14,323 nt of DNA, taken from assembly GCA_029934915.1 (NCBI GenBank), contig JAOZLI010000035.1:1-14323 (forward strand). Direction: 5' to 3'. Positions 7,941 to 14,323 of the stretch are shown piece by piece. Numbering within the stretch: the stretch's first letter is position 1; every line of letters starts with the position of its first letter. Under the pieces are notes generated by a model. That model worked only from the letters and a program-made list of their open reading frames with translations. It had not been told where the DNA came from and did not search any database. The translations under genes were made by a program, and so were the position numbers. The stretch comes from Desulfocapsa sp. (GTDB taxonomy: Bacteria; Desulfobacterota; Desulfobulbia; Desulfobulbales; Desulfocapsaceae).

Positions 7941-8259
7941 TTTCTCCTCCTAGAGTGAATATTTCAGTATATTTGAGTCTTGTCCCCATACAGCTCCTCA
8001 ACTGTCTTACATACAGGAACAATTGACGCGACGACTATAGCAACTGACGTGCCAAAAAAACTTCTTCCCATGTTTCCCCTGACAGACCAGACTCTTATGC
8101 AATTACAGCACAGACTTCCCGCAGAAAGAAATCTTACATAAGCGTCACAAACACACTCTTGTTTTACATATTTGTAACATTCCTTGTCGCTATATTTACA
8201 TTTCCCTGTAGCCGTCACACACACTTGCCGGACGAGCGACTTTGGTTTACAGTGTCCCT
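7941..8259. other. divergent intergenic region between amt and the mtnA-like gene
   Basis: This 319-bp gap contains the amt sigma-54 promoter and an inverted repeat, TTACA-TATT-TGTAA at 8164-8177, about 110 bp upstream of the promoter. That is a typical enhancer distance, although the repeat does not match the E. coli NtrC site. A minus-strand frame (7964-8224) runs across the promoter and is not considered a gene. No clear promoter for the plus-strand gene was identified. Confidence 0.5.
8039..8055 (-). promoter_or_regulatory. sigma-54 promoter of amt
   Basis: Minus-strand TTGGCACGTCAGTTGCT matches the -24/-12 consensus (YTGGCACG-N4-TTGCW) at every defined position, with the required 10 nt between the -24 GG (8053-8052) and -12 GC (8041-8040). 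Transcription would start near 8028, giving an untranslated leader of about 88 nt before the amt ATG. Sigma-54 control is well established for nitrogen-limitation genes and implies an enhancer-binding activator such as NtrC acting from upstream. Confidence 0.85.
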
Positions 8260-9360
8260 ATGAAAATACAAAACAAACACTACCGAACCATCTGGCCAGA
8301 TGCTGGCGACAGGACGAAAATCCTCATCATTGACCAGCGACAACTTCCCCACGCATTTATCATTGAGACATTATCCTCCCTTAATGACGCAGTGGTTGCC
8401 ATTCGTGATATGCATGTCAGAGGAGCTGGACTTATTGGAGCCACTGCAGGCTTTGGCATGTATCTGGCTGCCGTCTGCAGAGAGAAAAAGAGTATAGACG
8501 TTGCACTTACAGAAGGCGCAAAGCTACTTGATGCCAGTCGTCCCACCGCAAGAAACCTGAAATGGGCCATTGACCGTGTGTTGCTTGCAGTACAAGCTGG
8601 AAAGGACGATACGGAAAAACTTGAGATATGCTTTCAAACAGCATGTGAGATTGCAGATGAGGATGCTGATTTTTGCCAATCACTTGGTCAACATGGCCTT
8701 GAAATTATAAAAGAACTCAGCAAATCGAAAAAGGGTGGGACCGTCAACATCCTCACCCACTGCAATGCTGGCTGGCTGGCATTTGTGGATTATGGCAGTG
8801 CCACAGCTCCAATCTACGCAGCACGGGACGCCGGAATTAATGTGCATGTATGGGTAGACGAAACACGCCCATGGAATCAAGGTGCAAAGCTCACCGCCTG
8901 GGAACTGCAGCAAGAGAATATCCCCTGCACGCTGATCACCGACAATGCCGGTGGACATCTTATGCAGAACGGGATGGTAGATATGGTAATTGTCGGGACT
9001 GACCGCACCACCCACACGGGAGATGTGGCCAATAAGATTGGCACGTACTTAAAGGCACTTGCCGCAAAGGACAACGACGTTCCTTTTTATGTAGCGCTGC
9101 CCTCCTCTACCTTTGACTGGGAATTGGACAACGGCCATGATATTCCCATCGAGGAACGATCAGGAGATGAAATCACTGGTATCAGTGGCTTGCACAAAAA
9201 CGGCAAGGTGGAAACAGTACAGCTCACCGCACCAGGGACGAAAGCCTTGAATTATAGCTTTGATGTTACCCCGTCACGTCTGGTGACTGGCTTGATTACT
9301 GAACGGGGTGTGGTGGCTGCGGATCGGGAGGCGATTCACCGATTATTTCCAGAAAAATAA
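8260..9360 (+). CDS. mtnA: S-methyl-5-thioribose-1-phosphate isomerase-like protein (eIF-2B/MtnA family)
   Basis: Predicted aldose-ketose isomerase turning 5-methylthioribose-1-phosphate into the ribulose form in methionine salvage. Family motifs, numbered from the ATG at 8260, are: MHVRGAGLIG (51-60), ILTHCNAG with catalytic Cys168, DETRPWNQGAKLTAWEL (200-216), TDNAGGHL, GTDRTTHTGDVANKIGTY with acid Asp248, VALPSSTFD and DVTPSRLVTGLITERGV (336-351). Several motifs deviate from textbook MtnA, which has VRGAPAIG and VGADR. The enzyme may therefore be a paralogue acting on a related sugar phosphate such as 5-deoxyribose-1-phosphate. A TTG six codons upstream (8242) is possible, but the ATG gives the usual family N-terminus; neither has a strong ribosome site. 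It stands alone between unrelated clusters. Confidence 0.8.
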   Translation: MKIQNKHYRTIWPDAGDRTKILIIDQRQLPHAFIIETLSSLNDAVVAIRDMHVRGAGLIGATAGFGMYLAAVCREKKSIDVALTEGAKLLDASRPTARNLKWAIDRVLLAVQAGKDDTEKLEICFQTACEIADEDADFCQSLGQHGLEIIKELSKSKKGGTVNILTHCNAGWLAFVDYGSATAPIYAARDAGINVHVWVDETRPWNQGAKLTAWELQQENIPCTLITDNAGGHLMQNGMVDMVIVGTDRTTHTGDVANKIGTYLKALAAKDNDVPFYVALPSSTFDWELDNGHDIPIEERSGDEITGISGLHKNGKVETVQLTAPGTKALNYSFDVTPSRLVTGLITERGVVAADREAIHRLFPEK

Positions 9361-9365
9361 AAAAC

Positions 9366-9454
9366 AAATATCGAATATCGAACAAGGAATGTCGAATGTC
9401 GAAGGAAAAGAACTGAAAGACAACAACGTAGAAGGTTGTTACACTTCGACATTC
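9366..9454. repeat. short intergenic repeat with inverted arms between convergent genes
   Basis: The sequence opens with tandem TCGAATATCGAA / GTCGAATGTCGAA motifs. GAATGTCGAAG (9394-9404) is repeated inverted as CTTCGACATTC (9444-9454), enclosing an inner perfect hairpin AACAAC (9422-9427) / GTTGTT (9435-9440). From memory, short tracts of this style (translating as NIEQGMSNVEG) recur in intergenic DNA of deltaproteobacteria; I could not verify this. It lies between the stops of mtnA and manC, so the hairpins may also act as a weak two-way terminator. Confidence 0.45.
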
Positions 9455-9463
9455 TCTTTTCAA

Positions 9464-10873
9464 TCACTCACTACGACCATAAACATCCTCCAAACGAACA
9501 ATATCATCTTCGCCCAGATAACTTCCATTCTGCACTTCAATCAGTTCCAGATCAATAACACCTGGATTTTCCAAACGATGAACAACTCCGGCAGGAATAT
9601 AGGTTGACTGATTCTCCCAGAGCAGAAAGACCTCCTCACCATTGGTTATCCGTGCCGTCCCGGCAACCACAACCCAATGCTCGTGACGATGATGGTGCAT
9701 CTGCAAGGAGAGCTTCGAGCCCGGACTAACAGTAATGCGCTTAATCTGATAACGAGGCTGCTCCTCAAGGACGGTATAACTTCCCCAGGGCCGATATACC
9801 GTACGATGTAGTTTGAATTCAGGGCGTTTGTCTTTTTTCAGGCGGGTAACAATCTTCTTCACCTCCTGCGTCCTGGACATGGGAGCCACTAATACTGCGT
9901 CCGATGTCTCAACAACAAGAGTATCCTCAAGACCAACGACAGCTACCAGAGTATCTTCCGCACGAATCAGGCAATTTTTCGTATCTTCCATGATCACGTC
10001 GCCATGACTCACGTTACCATTTTTATCTTTTCTGGAGACTTCCCATAGAGCATACCAGGAGCCAATATCACTCCAGTCAAGATCAGCAGCAACCACTGCC
10101 GCACGATTGGTTTTTTCCATTAAAGCATAGTCAATAGAGTCACTGGGCGAACGCTCCATGTCAGCCTTATCGAGTCTGTAAAAGACACCATCCCGACTAC
10201 CATGAGCAACCGAATCCTTCATAGCAGCGTACATTTCCGGGGCCAGTGCTTCCATTTCTTCCCTGAATGTTTTAATGGTAAAAGCAAACATACCGCTGTT
10301 CCAGAAATAATTCCCCTGCTCAACATAAGACTTGGCAGTAGCTAGATCCGGTTTTTCGCGAAAAGATTTCACAGAGCTTCCTTCACCCTGCTCAATATAT
10401 CCGTAACCCGTTTCAGGGTGCTGCGGCTCGATACCAAAGGTAACAATCTTCCCAGTGGCTGCCAATGCTGCAGCCTTGTTCACAGCTTCCTGAAATGCAT
10501 CTTTTCGCAGAATTAAATGATCTGCCGGCAAAACCAGCAAAACCGTATCTTCGTCCGACTCAAGGGCACAAAACTCCACCGCTCCACAAATTGCAGGAGC
10601 AGTATTTCTGCCAATGGGCTCCAGGAGGATATTACCACTCGCTGGCAAACCAAGCCCATCCACCTGGCTCTTTGTAATAAAACGATGTTCTTCACCCACA
10701 ACCAGCAGAGGAGGAAGAACTTCGTCCAATTGCGACACACGAAGTACCGTTGTCTGCAAAAGAGATGTTTCATCAATAAGTTGCAAGAGCTGTTTGGGAT
10801 ATAATTCACGGGAAAGCGGCCATAATCTGGAGCCAGTTCCACCAGCCAGAATAACAGGTTGAATTTTTTGCAT
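9464..10873 (-). CDS. manC: mannose-1-phosphate guanylyltransferase / mannose-6-phosphate isomerase
   Basis: Bifunctional type II enzyme supplying GDP-mannose for polysaccharide: the N-terminal half joins GTP and mannose-1-phosphate, and the C-terminal cupin interconverts fructose-6-P and mannose-6-P. The 469 residues are the normal full length. Visible motifs: nucleotide loop GGTGSRLWPLSRELYPKQ (11-28), EPIGRNTAPA (85-94), LPADH (115-119), FREKPD (171-176) and FWNSGMF (190-196). The cupin follows with RPWGSY (361-366), QMHHHRHEHW (391-400, metal-binding histidines), IPAGVVHRLEN (426-436) and the ending GEDDIVRLEDVYGR. It starts 15 bp after manB, forming a two-gene unit that yields GDP-mannose from phosphomannose. 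The ribosome site (AAGAGAT) is weak. No defects were seen. Confidence 0.96.
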   Translation of the reverse strand: MQKIQPVILAGGTGSRLWPLSRELYPKQLLQLIDETSLLQTTVLRVSQLDEVLPPLLVVGEEHRFITKSQVDGLGLPASGNILLEPIGRNTAPAICGAVEFCALESDEDTVLLVLPADHLILRKDAFQEAVNKAAALAATGKIVTFGIEPQHPETGYGYIEQGEGSSVKSFREKPDLATAKSYVEQGNYFWNSGMFAFTIKTFREEMEALAPEMYAAMKDSVAHGSRDGVFYRLDKADMERSPSDSIDYALMEKTNRAAVVAADLDWSDIGSWYALWEVSRKDKNGNVSHGDVIMEDTKNCLIRAEDTLVAVVGLEDTLVVETSDAVLVAPMSRTQEVKKIVTRLKKDKRPEFKLHRTVYRPWGSYTVLEEQPRYQIKRITVSPGSKLSLQMHHHRHEHWVVVAGTARITNGEEVFLLWENQSTYIPAGVVHRLENPGVIDLELIEVQNGSYLGEDDIVRLEDVYGRSE

Positions 10874-10888
10874 AGGTGTTATCTCTTT

Positions 10889-12250
10889 TTAAGATTTTAT
10901 AATCGCTAACAGTTCTTCGGTTTTTTCATGCAACAATGCAGGATCCCCACGACTCTCAACATTCAACCGCAGAAGCGGCTCCGTATTTGATTTCCTTACA
11001 TTAAAACGAAATTCAGGAAAAGACACGGAAAGACCATCAGTATAGTCTTTCTCTCCATCTTTAAATTGCTCTTCAATCTTTGCAATCACAGCATCGGGAT
11101 CCTTTACAACATTGTTAATTTCCCCGGACACGGGATAGGCAGCCATTCGCTTGGCGACAAGAGAAGAAAGCGACACCTTCTTGCGGCTCAAAAGAGATGC
11201 CACAAGCAACCAGGGAATCATGCCGGAATCGCAGTAACCAAAACTCTTAAAATAATGGTGAGCCGACATTTCTCCGCCGTAGATGGCATCTTCCTGCCGC
11301 ATGCGCTCTTTAATAAAGGCGTGTCCGGTTTGAGCCAAAACAGGAATACCTCCGGCATCTTTTATCAGCTCCCGTGTGTTCCAGGTCAGGCGCGGATCAT
11401 GAAGAATTTTCGATCCGGGATGTTGTTGTAAAAGCTCAAGCCCCAGCAACCCGACCAGATAGTAACCTTCTATAAAATTACCTTTTTCATCCCAGAAAAA
11501 ACAGCGGTCAAAATCACCATCCCAGGCTATACCCATATCGGCATCATTCTCTTTTACAAGTCTTGCAGTTTCATCGCGCTTTTCGGGTAAAAGCGGATTG
11601 GGAACACCATTGGGAAAGCTACCATCAGGCTCATGATAGGCCTTAATAAAAGTGAATGGAAGTGATTTTTCAAGAAGATCAACGATGGGAGCAGCGCAAC
11701 CGTTGCCATTATTAACCACCAACTTCAAAGGAGCTAACTGCTCTACGTCGACATAGGAAAGAAGGTGCTGGATATAACTTTCCTTACCGGAAACTTTCGT
11801 TACCACCCCTGCTTGCCCTGCAATTCCAGGGAGATCATCCTGCACAATCAACTCTGCCATTTCCCGCAGGCCTGCCTCACCAGTCACCGGCCGCGCCCCT
11901 CTGGTCACGAACTTCATGCCGTTATAGTCCGCAGGATTGTGGCTCGCTGTGATAATAATGCCCCCATCCACACCTTTATCCTCAAGGCTGAATGCAGCAT
12001 GATAAATCTCTTCCGTTCCACAGAGCCCCAAATGCAACACATCCACCCCGGACTCGATTAGTCCTGCAATCAAAGCCTCTGTCAATTCCGGACTGCTCAG
12101 ACGAATATCATGCCCTACTGCAATTTTACGGGGTTGAAAAACTTTGGCAAATGCACGCCCTATTTTATGGGCAAGCGCAGGATTCAACTCATCCGGCACT
12201 CTTCCGCGAATATCATAAGCCTTAAAGCAGGCGGGAATCTCAATGCTCAT
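10889..12250 (-). CDS. manB: phosphomannomutase (phosphohexomutase family)
   Basis: Interconverts mannose-6-phosphate and mannose-1-phosphate through a phosphoserine; some relatives also accept glucose phosphates (AlgC-type). The 453-residue protein has all four active-site loops: TASHNP with phosphoserine S103, the metal loop DGDFDR (244-249), the sugar-binding loop GEMSAHHYF (326-334), and the phosphate-binding loop RKSNTEP (419-425). GEMSAHHYF is the version typical of phosphomannomutase/phosphoglucomutase enzymes. AGGAT lies 6 nt before the ATG. It is first in the manB-manC pair and reads away from the rmlA-rmlD pair. The symbol cpsG is an alternative used in other genomes. Confidence 0.94.
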   Translation of the reverse strand: MSIEIPACFKAYDIRGRVPDELNPALAHKIGRAFAKVFQPRKIAVGHDIRLSSPELTEALIAGLIESGVDVLHLGLCGTEEIYHAAFSLEDKGVDGGIIITASHNPADYNGMKFVTRGARPVTGEAGLREMAELIVQDDLPGIAGQAGVVTKVSGKESYIQHLLSYVDVEQLAPLKLVVNNGNGCAAPIVDLLEKSLPFTFIKAYHEPDGSFPNGVPNPLLPEKRDETARLVKENDADMGIAWDGDFDRCFFWDEKGNFIEGYYLVGLLGLELLQQHPGSKILHDPRLTWNTRELIKDAGGIPVLAQTGHAFIKERMRQEDAIYGGEMSAHHYFKSFGYCDSGMIPWLLVASLLSRKKVSLSSLVAKRMAAYPVSGEINNVVKDPDAVIAKIEEQFKDGEKDYTDGLSVSFPEFRFNVRKSNTEPLLRLNVESRGDPALLHEKTEELLAIIKS

Positions 12251-12335
12251 TCTTTATCCTTTAAAAAGTGAACCTATTCGGGTAGAAACTAAATGAATTA
12301 TTCAACATAACAAACTCGTAAAAACCTAACATCAG

Positions 12336-12461
12336 GATGGCTAAGTAAAAAGCTTCATATTCGAGGAACGTAAATTTACTGGAATGAGGCGTACTTAAGT
12401 ACGCCGCAGTGACAGTAAATTTATAGTGACGAAGAAGATGAAGAGTTTTTACGACGCCATC
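12336..12461. mobile_element. 126-bp imperfect palindrome (MITE-like) between manB and rmlA
   Basis: The centre is a perfect 18-bp palindrome, GGCGTACTTAAGTACGCC (12388-12405). Moving outward, TAAATTTACTG (12371-12381) is matched by CAGTAAATTTA (12413-12423), then CTTCAT pairs with ATGAAG, GTAAAAA with TTTTTAC, and GATGGC at 12336 with GCCATC at 12456-12461. The arms share a common centre, so this is one element of about 63-bp half-length, not chance hairpins. A further CGTAAAAAC copy lies outside the left arm near 12317. It has no coding content and no clear target duplication. It separates two divergent sugar-nucleotide operons and may affect their promoters. Confidence 0.7.
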
Positions 12462-12508
12462 AAAAATAACATATCAACAAACGTAATAGAATTCAACAAA
12501 CGACTCCT

Positions 12509-13399
12509 ATGAAAGGCATTATCCTAGCCGGCGGCTCCGGCACACGACTGTATCCACTTACCCGAACACTTTCCAAGCAATTGATTCCGGTATACGACAA
12601 ACCGATGATCTACTATCCCCTATCCGTTCTTATGTTGGCCGGGATACAGGATATTCTAATAATCTCCACACCAAGGGACTTGCCACAATTTGAAGAACTT
12701 TTGGGAGACGGATCGCAACTAGGCATCTCCATCAGTTATGCTGCACAGCCTAAACCTGAAGGACTGGCACAAGCCTTTATTATTGGTAAAGACTTTATCG
12801 GGGACGACAATGTGGCGCTTATTCTTGGCGACAATATCTTTTTTGGCTCGGGATTTTCCCAAATTCTTGCCAATTGTGCAACATTGAACGAAGGGGGACT
12901 TATTTTTGGATACCCCGTTAAAGACCCTGAACGTTACGGCGTGGTGGAATTCGACGAAAACCACCAAGTTATTGGAATTGCTGAAAAGCCAGACAAGCCA
13001 AAATCAAAGTTTGCAGTTCCAGGCCTCTATTTTTACGATAATAACGTTATTGAGATAGCAGAAAACATAAAACCCTCTCCACGCGGAGAACTTGAAATCA
13101 CTGATATAAATATGGAATACCTGCGCCGCGGAGAACTTCTGGTACAACCTCTCAGCCGCGGTTTTTGCTGGCTCGATACCGGCACTCACGAATCCCTGCA
13201 ACAGGCATCAAGTTATGTGCAGGCAGTGCAGGACAGGCAAGGCTTAAAGATAGCCTGCATCGAAGAAATAGCCTACAGCCTAGGCTACATTGACGCCACG
13301 CAGATGAGAAACCTGGCAAAAGATATGCTCAAGAACCAATACGGCCAATACCTTATGGACATTGTAGCTGAACAAGAGACAGGAAGTGCCTTTCCATGA
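12509..13399 (+). CDS. rmlA: glucose-1-phosphate thymidylyltransferase
   Basis: First step of dTDP-L-rhamnose synthesis: dTTP plus glucose-1-phosphate gives dTDP-glucose. The 296 residues match the family length. Motifs: nucleotide loop [11 protein letters not shown] (8-18), [18 protein letters not shown] (22-39), [10 protein letters not shown] (80-89), LGDNIFFG with metal-binding D108, EKPDKPKS (159-166), GLYFYD (172-177), [10 protein letters not shown] (192-201) and [10 protein letters not shown] (221-230). Start codon and N-terminus fit the family, but no good ribosome site is visible upstream. The stop overlaps the rmlD start as ATGA, so the two are coupled. The synonym rfbA is equally used. 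Confidence 0.96.
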   Translation: MKGIILAGGSGTRLYPLTRTLSKQLIPVYDKPMIYYPLSVLMLAGIQDILIISTPRDLPQFEELLGDGSQLGISISYAAQPKPEGLAQAFIIGKDFIGDDNVALILGDNIFFGSGFSQILANCATLNEGGLIFGYPVKDPERYGVVEFDENHQVIGIAEKPDKPKSKFAVPGLYFYDNNVIEIAENIKPSPRGELEITDINMEYLRRGELLVQPLSRGFCWLDTGTHESLQQASSYVQAVQDRQGLKIACIEEIAYSLGYIDATQMRNLAKDMLKNQYGQYLMDIVAEQETGSAFP

Positions 13400-14271
13400 A
13401 AATCCTTATTACAGGTGGCAAAGGACAATTGGGTCAGGACGTAACCACGCTTCTTGAGAAAAAGCACACTGTCATTTGCTGCAGTTCTAAGGAACTGGAC
13501 ATTGGCAACAGGTTAATGGTGGAAAAGGCCTTCACCAACCACCGGCCCGAAATCATCATTAATTGTGCAGCCTATACCGCTGTAGACAATTGTGAGACAG
13601 AAAAAGAACTAGCCTGGCGGGTTAATGCTGTTGGCCCAGAAAACCTTGCGCTTTCCTGTGAAGCTACTGGCAGCAGACTGATTCACATTTCCACCGACTA
13701 TGTATTCGATGGCAAAAAACCAGTGGACACAAGCTATACAGAAAGTGATCCGGTCATGCCTCTTTCGGAATACGGCAAGAGTAAGCTGGCCGGTGAAGAT
13801 GCCATTGCCCGCTTTGCGGCAGATTCTCTCATCATACGCACTGCCTGGCTATACGGTTTAAAGGGAAACAACTTCCTCAAGACCATGCTCCGCCTTGCCC
13901 TTGCTGATCCCGAGCGGGAACTCAAGGTAGTGAACGACCAGTACGGATCTCTCACTTGGACGGCGACCCTGGCTGAACAGATCCAGGCAGTTCTCACATC
14001 TGAGATTCATGACATTGTTCATGCGACAGCTGATGGTTCGTCAACATGGTACGAAGGTGCCTGTTATTTCCTCGATTCCATGGGAGTACCTTACAGGCTT
14101 ACCCCTTGCAGCACAGCAGAATACCCGACACCTGCCCACAGACCAGGTAATTCAATCCTTGAAAACAAAAGGCTCAACGATGCTGGAGTGTCTGTTTTCC
14201 GCTCCTGGCAGGAAGATATTGACCGTTTTGTTGCATCCTACAAGGATACACTTCTGCAGGAGTTCAGGTAA
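13396..14271 (+). CDS. rmlD: dTDP-4-dehydrorhamnose reductase
   Basis: Last step of dTDP-L-rhamnose synthesis: NAD(P)H-dependent reduction of dTDP-4-keto-rhamnose. This 291-residue short-chain dehydrogenase/reductase has the Rossmann motif GGKGQLG (7-13), [12 protein letters not shown] (56-67), STDYVFDG (99-106), the catalytic Y126-x3-K130 in YGKSK, RTAWLYG (148-154) and the substrate-side [12 protein letters not shown] near the C-terminus. Its ATG overlaps the rmlA stop by 4 bp. The usual partners rmlB (dehydratase) and rmlC (epimerase) are absent from the window; they may follow beyond the edge or lie elsewhere. The 52 bases after the stop are too short to show a next gene. The synonym is rfbD. 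Confidence 0.95.
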   Translation: MKILITGGKGQLGQDVTTLLEKKHTVICCSSKELDIGNRLMVEKAFTNHRPEIIINCAAYTAVDNCETEKELAWRVNAVGPENLALSCEATGSRLIHISTDYVFDGKKPVDTSYTESDPVMPLSEYGKSKLAGEDAIARFAADSLIIRTAWLYGLKGNNFLKTMLRLALADPERELKVVNDQYGSLTWTATLAEQIQAVLTSEIHDIVHATADGSSTWYEGACYFLDSMGVPYRLTPCSTAEYPTPAHRPGNSILENKRLNDAGVSVFRSWQEDIDRFVASYKDTLLQEFR

Positions 14272-14323
14272 ATTACTGGTAAACAATCCCTTTATATTTC
14301 AACCAGCCATCATCATGACTCCC

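Noticed and set aside
7964..8224. 86-residue minus-strand frame upstream of amt, with an internal ATG near 8071 that has a GGGG-type ribosome site
   Set aside because: The sigma-54 promoter lies inside the frame, the composition is Cys-rich and unlike a known protein, and a transcript from that promoter would start within it.
8242..8259. TTG start six codons upstream for the mtnA-like gene
   Set aside because: The family N-terminus aligns from the ATG at 8260, and the upstream extension has no ribosome site or conserved residues.
9308..9607. 99-residue plus-strand frame covering the end of mtnA, the repeat and the end of manC
   Set aside because: Its translation is repeat-derived in the middle and antisense to manC at the end, so it does not represent a protein gene.

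Overview
This window looks like chromosome from a Gram-negative bacterium of moderate GC content (judged by eye). Gene content and intergenic palindromic repeats suggest a member of the former Deltaproteobacteria (Desulfobacterota, possibly a Desulfobulbales-like sulfate reducer). That placement is an inference from family resemblance and recalled repeat styles, not a search result. There are no rRNA or tRNA genes, CRISPR arrays, integrases, or intact insertion sequences that I can support.

Region 1 (about 250-8055, minus strand) is a nitrogen-assimilation cluster. In transcription order it reads: a sigma-54 promoter, an Amt-type ammonium channel, a PII signal protein (glnB), the PII uridylyltransferase/uridylyl-removing enzyme (glnD), a Rhesus (Rh)-type ammonium channel, and a type I-alpha glutamine synthetase (glnA) with a strong intrinsic terminator. 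Ammonium enters through Amt and possibly Rh, and glutamine synthetase fixes it. GlnD would read glutamine and set PII uridylylation, and PII would gate Amt. The synthetase keeps the feedback-inhibition arginine of the Bacillus-type enzyme and has Phe where adenylylated enzymes carry Tyr. PII/GlnD therefore probably does not control it by adenylylation. The Rh homologue is the most unusual gene here: Rh proteins are common in animals but sparse in bacteria.

Region 2 (8260-9360, plus strand) is a single gene of the methylthioribose-1-phosphate isomerase (MtnA)/eIF-2B family. It keeps the catalytic Cys and Asp but has several altered signature motifs. No other methionine-salvage gene is present.

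Region 3 (9464-14271) makes activated sugars for surface polysaccharide. A minus-strand pair, phosphomannomutase (manB) then mannose-1-phosphate guanylyltransferase/mannose-6-phosphate isomerase (manC), leads to GDP-mannose. A divergent plus-strand pair, rmlA and rmlD with an ATGA overlap, gives the first and last steps of dTDP-L-rhamnose synthesis. rmlB and rmlC are not in the window.

Three intergenic gaps hold mobile-looking noncoding palindromes: a REP/BIME-like pair inside longer inverted arms between amt and glnB, a roughly 126-bp imperfect palindrome between manB and rmlA, and a short repeat between mtnA and manC. Smaller hairpins sit in the glnA leader and upstream of glnB.
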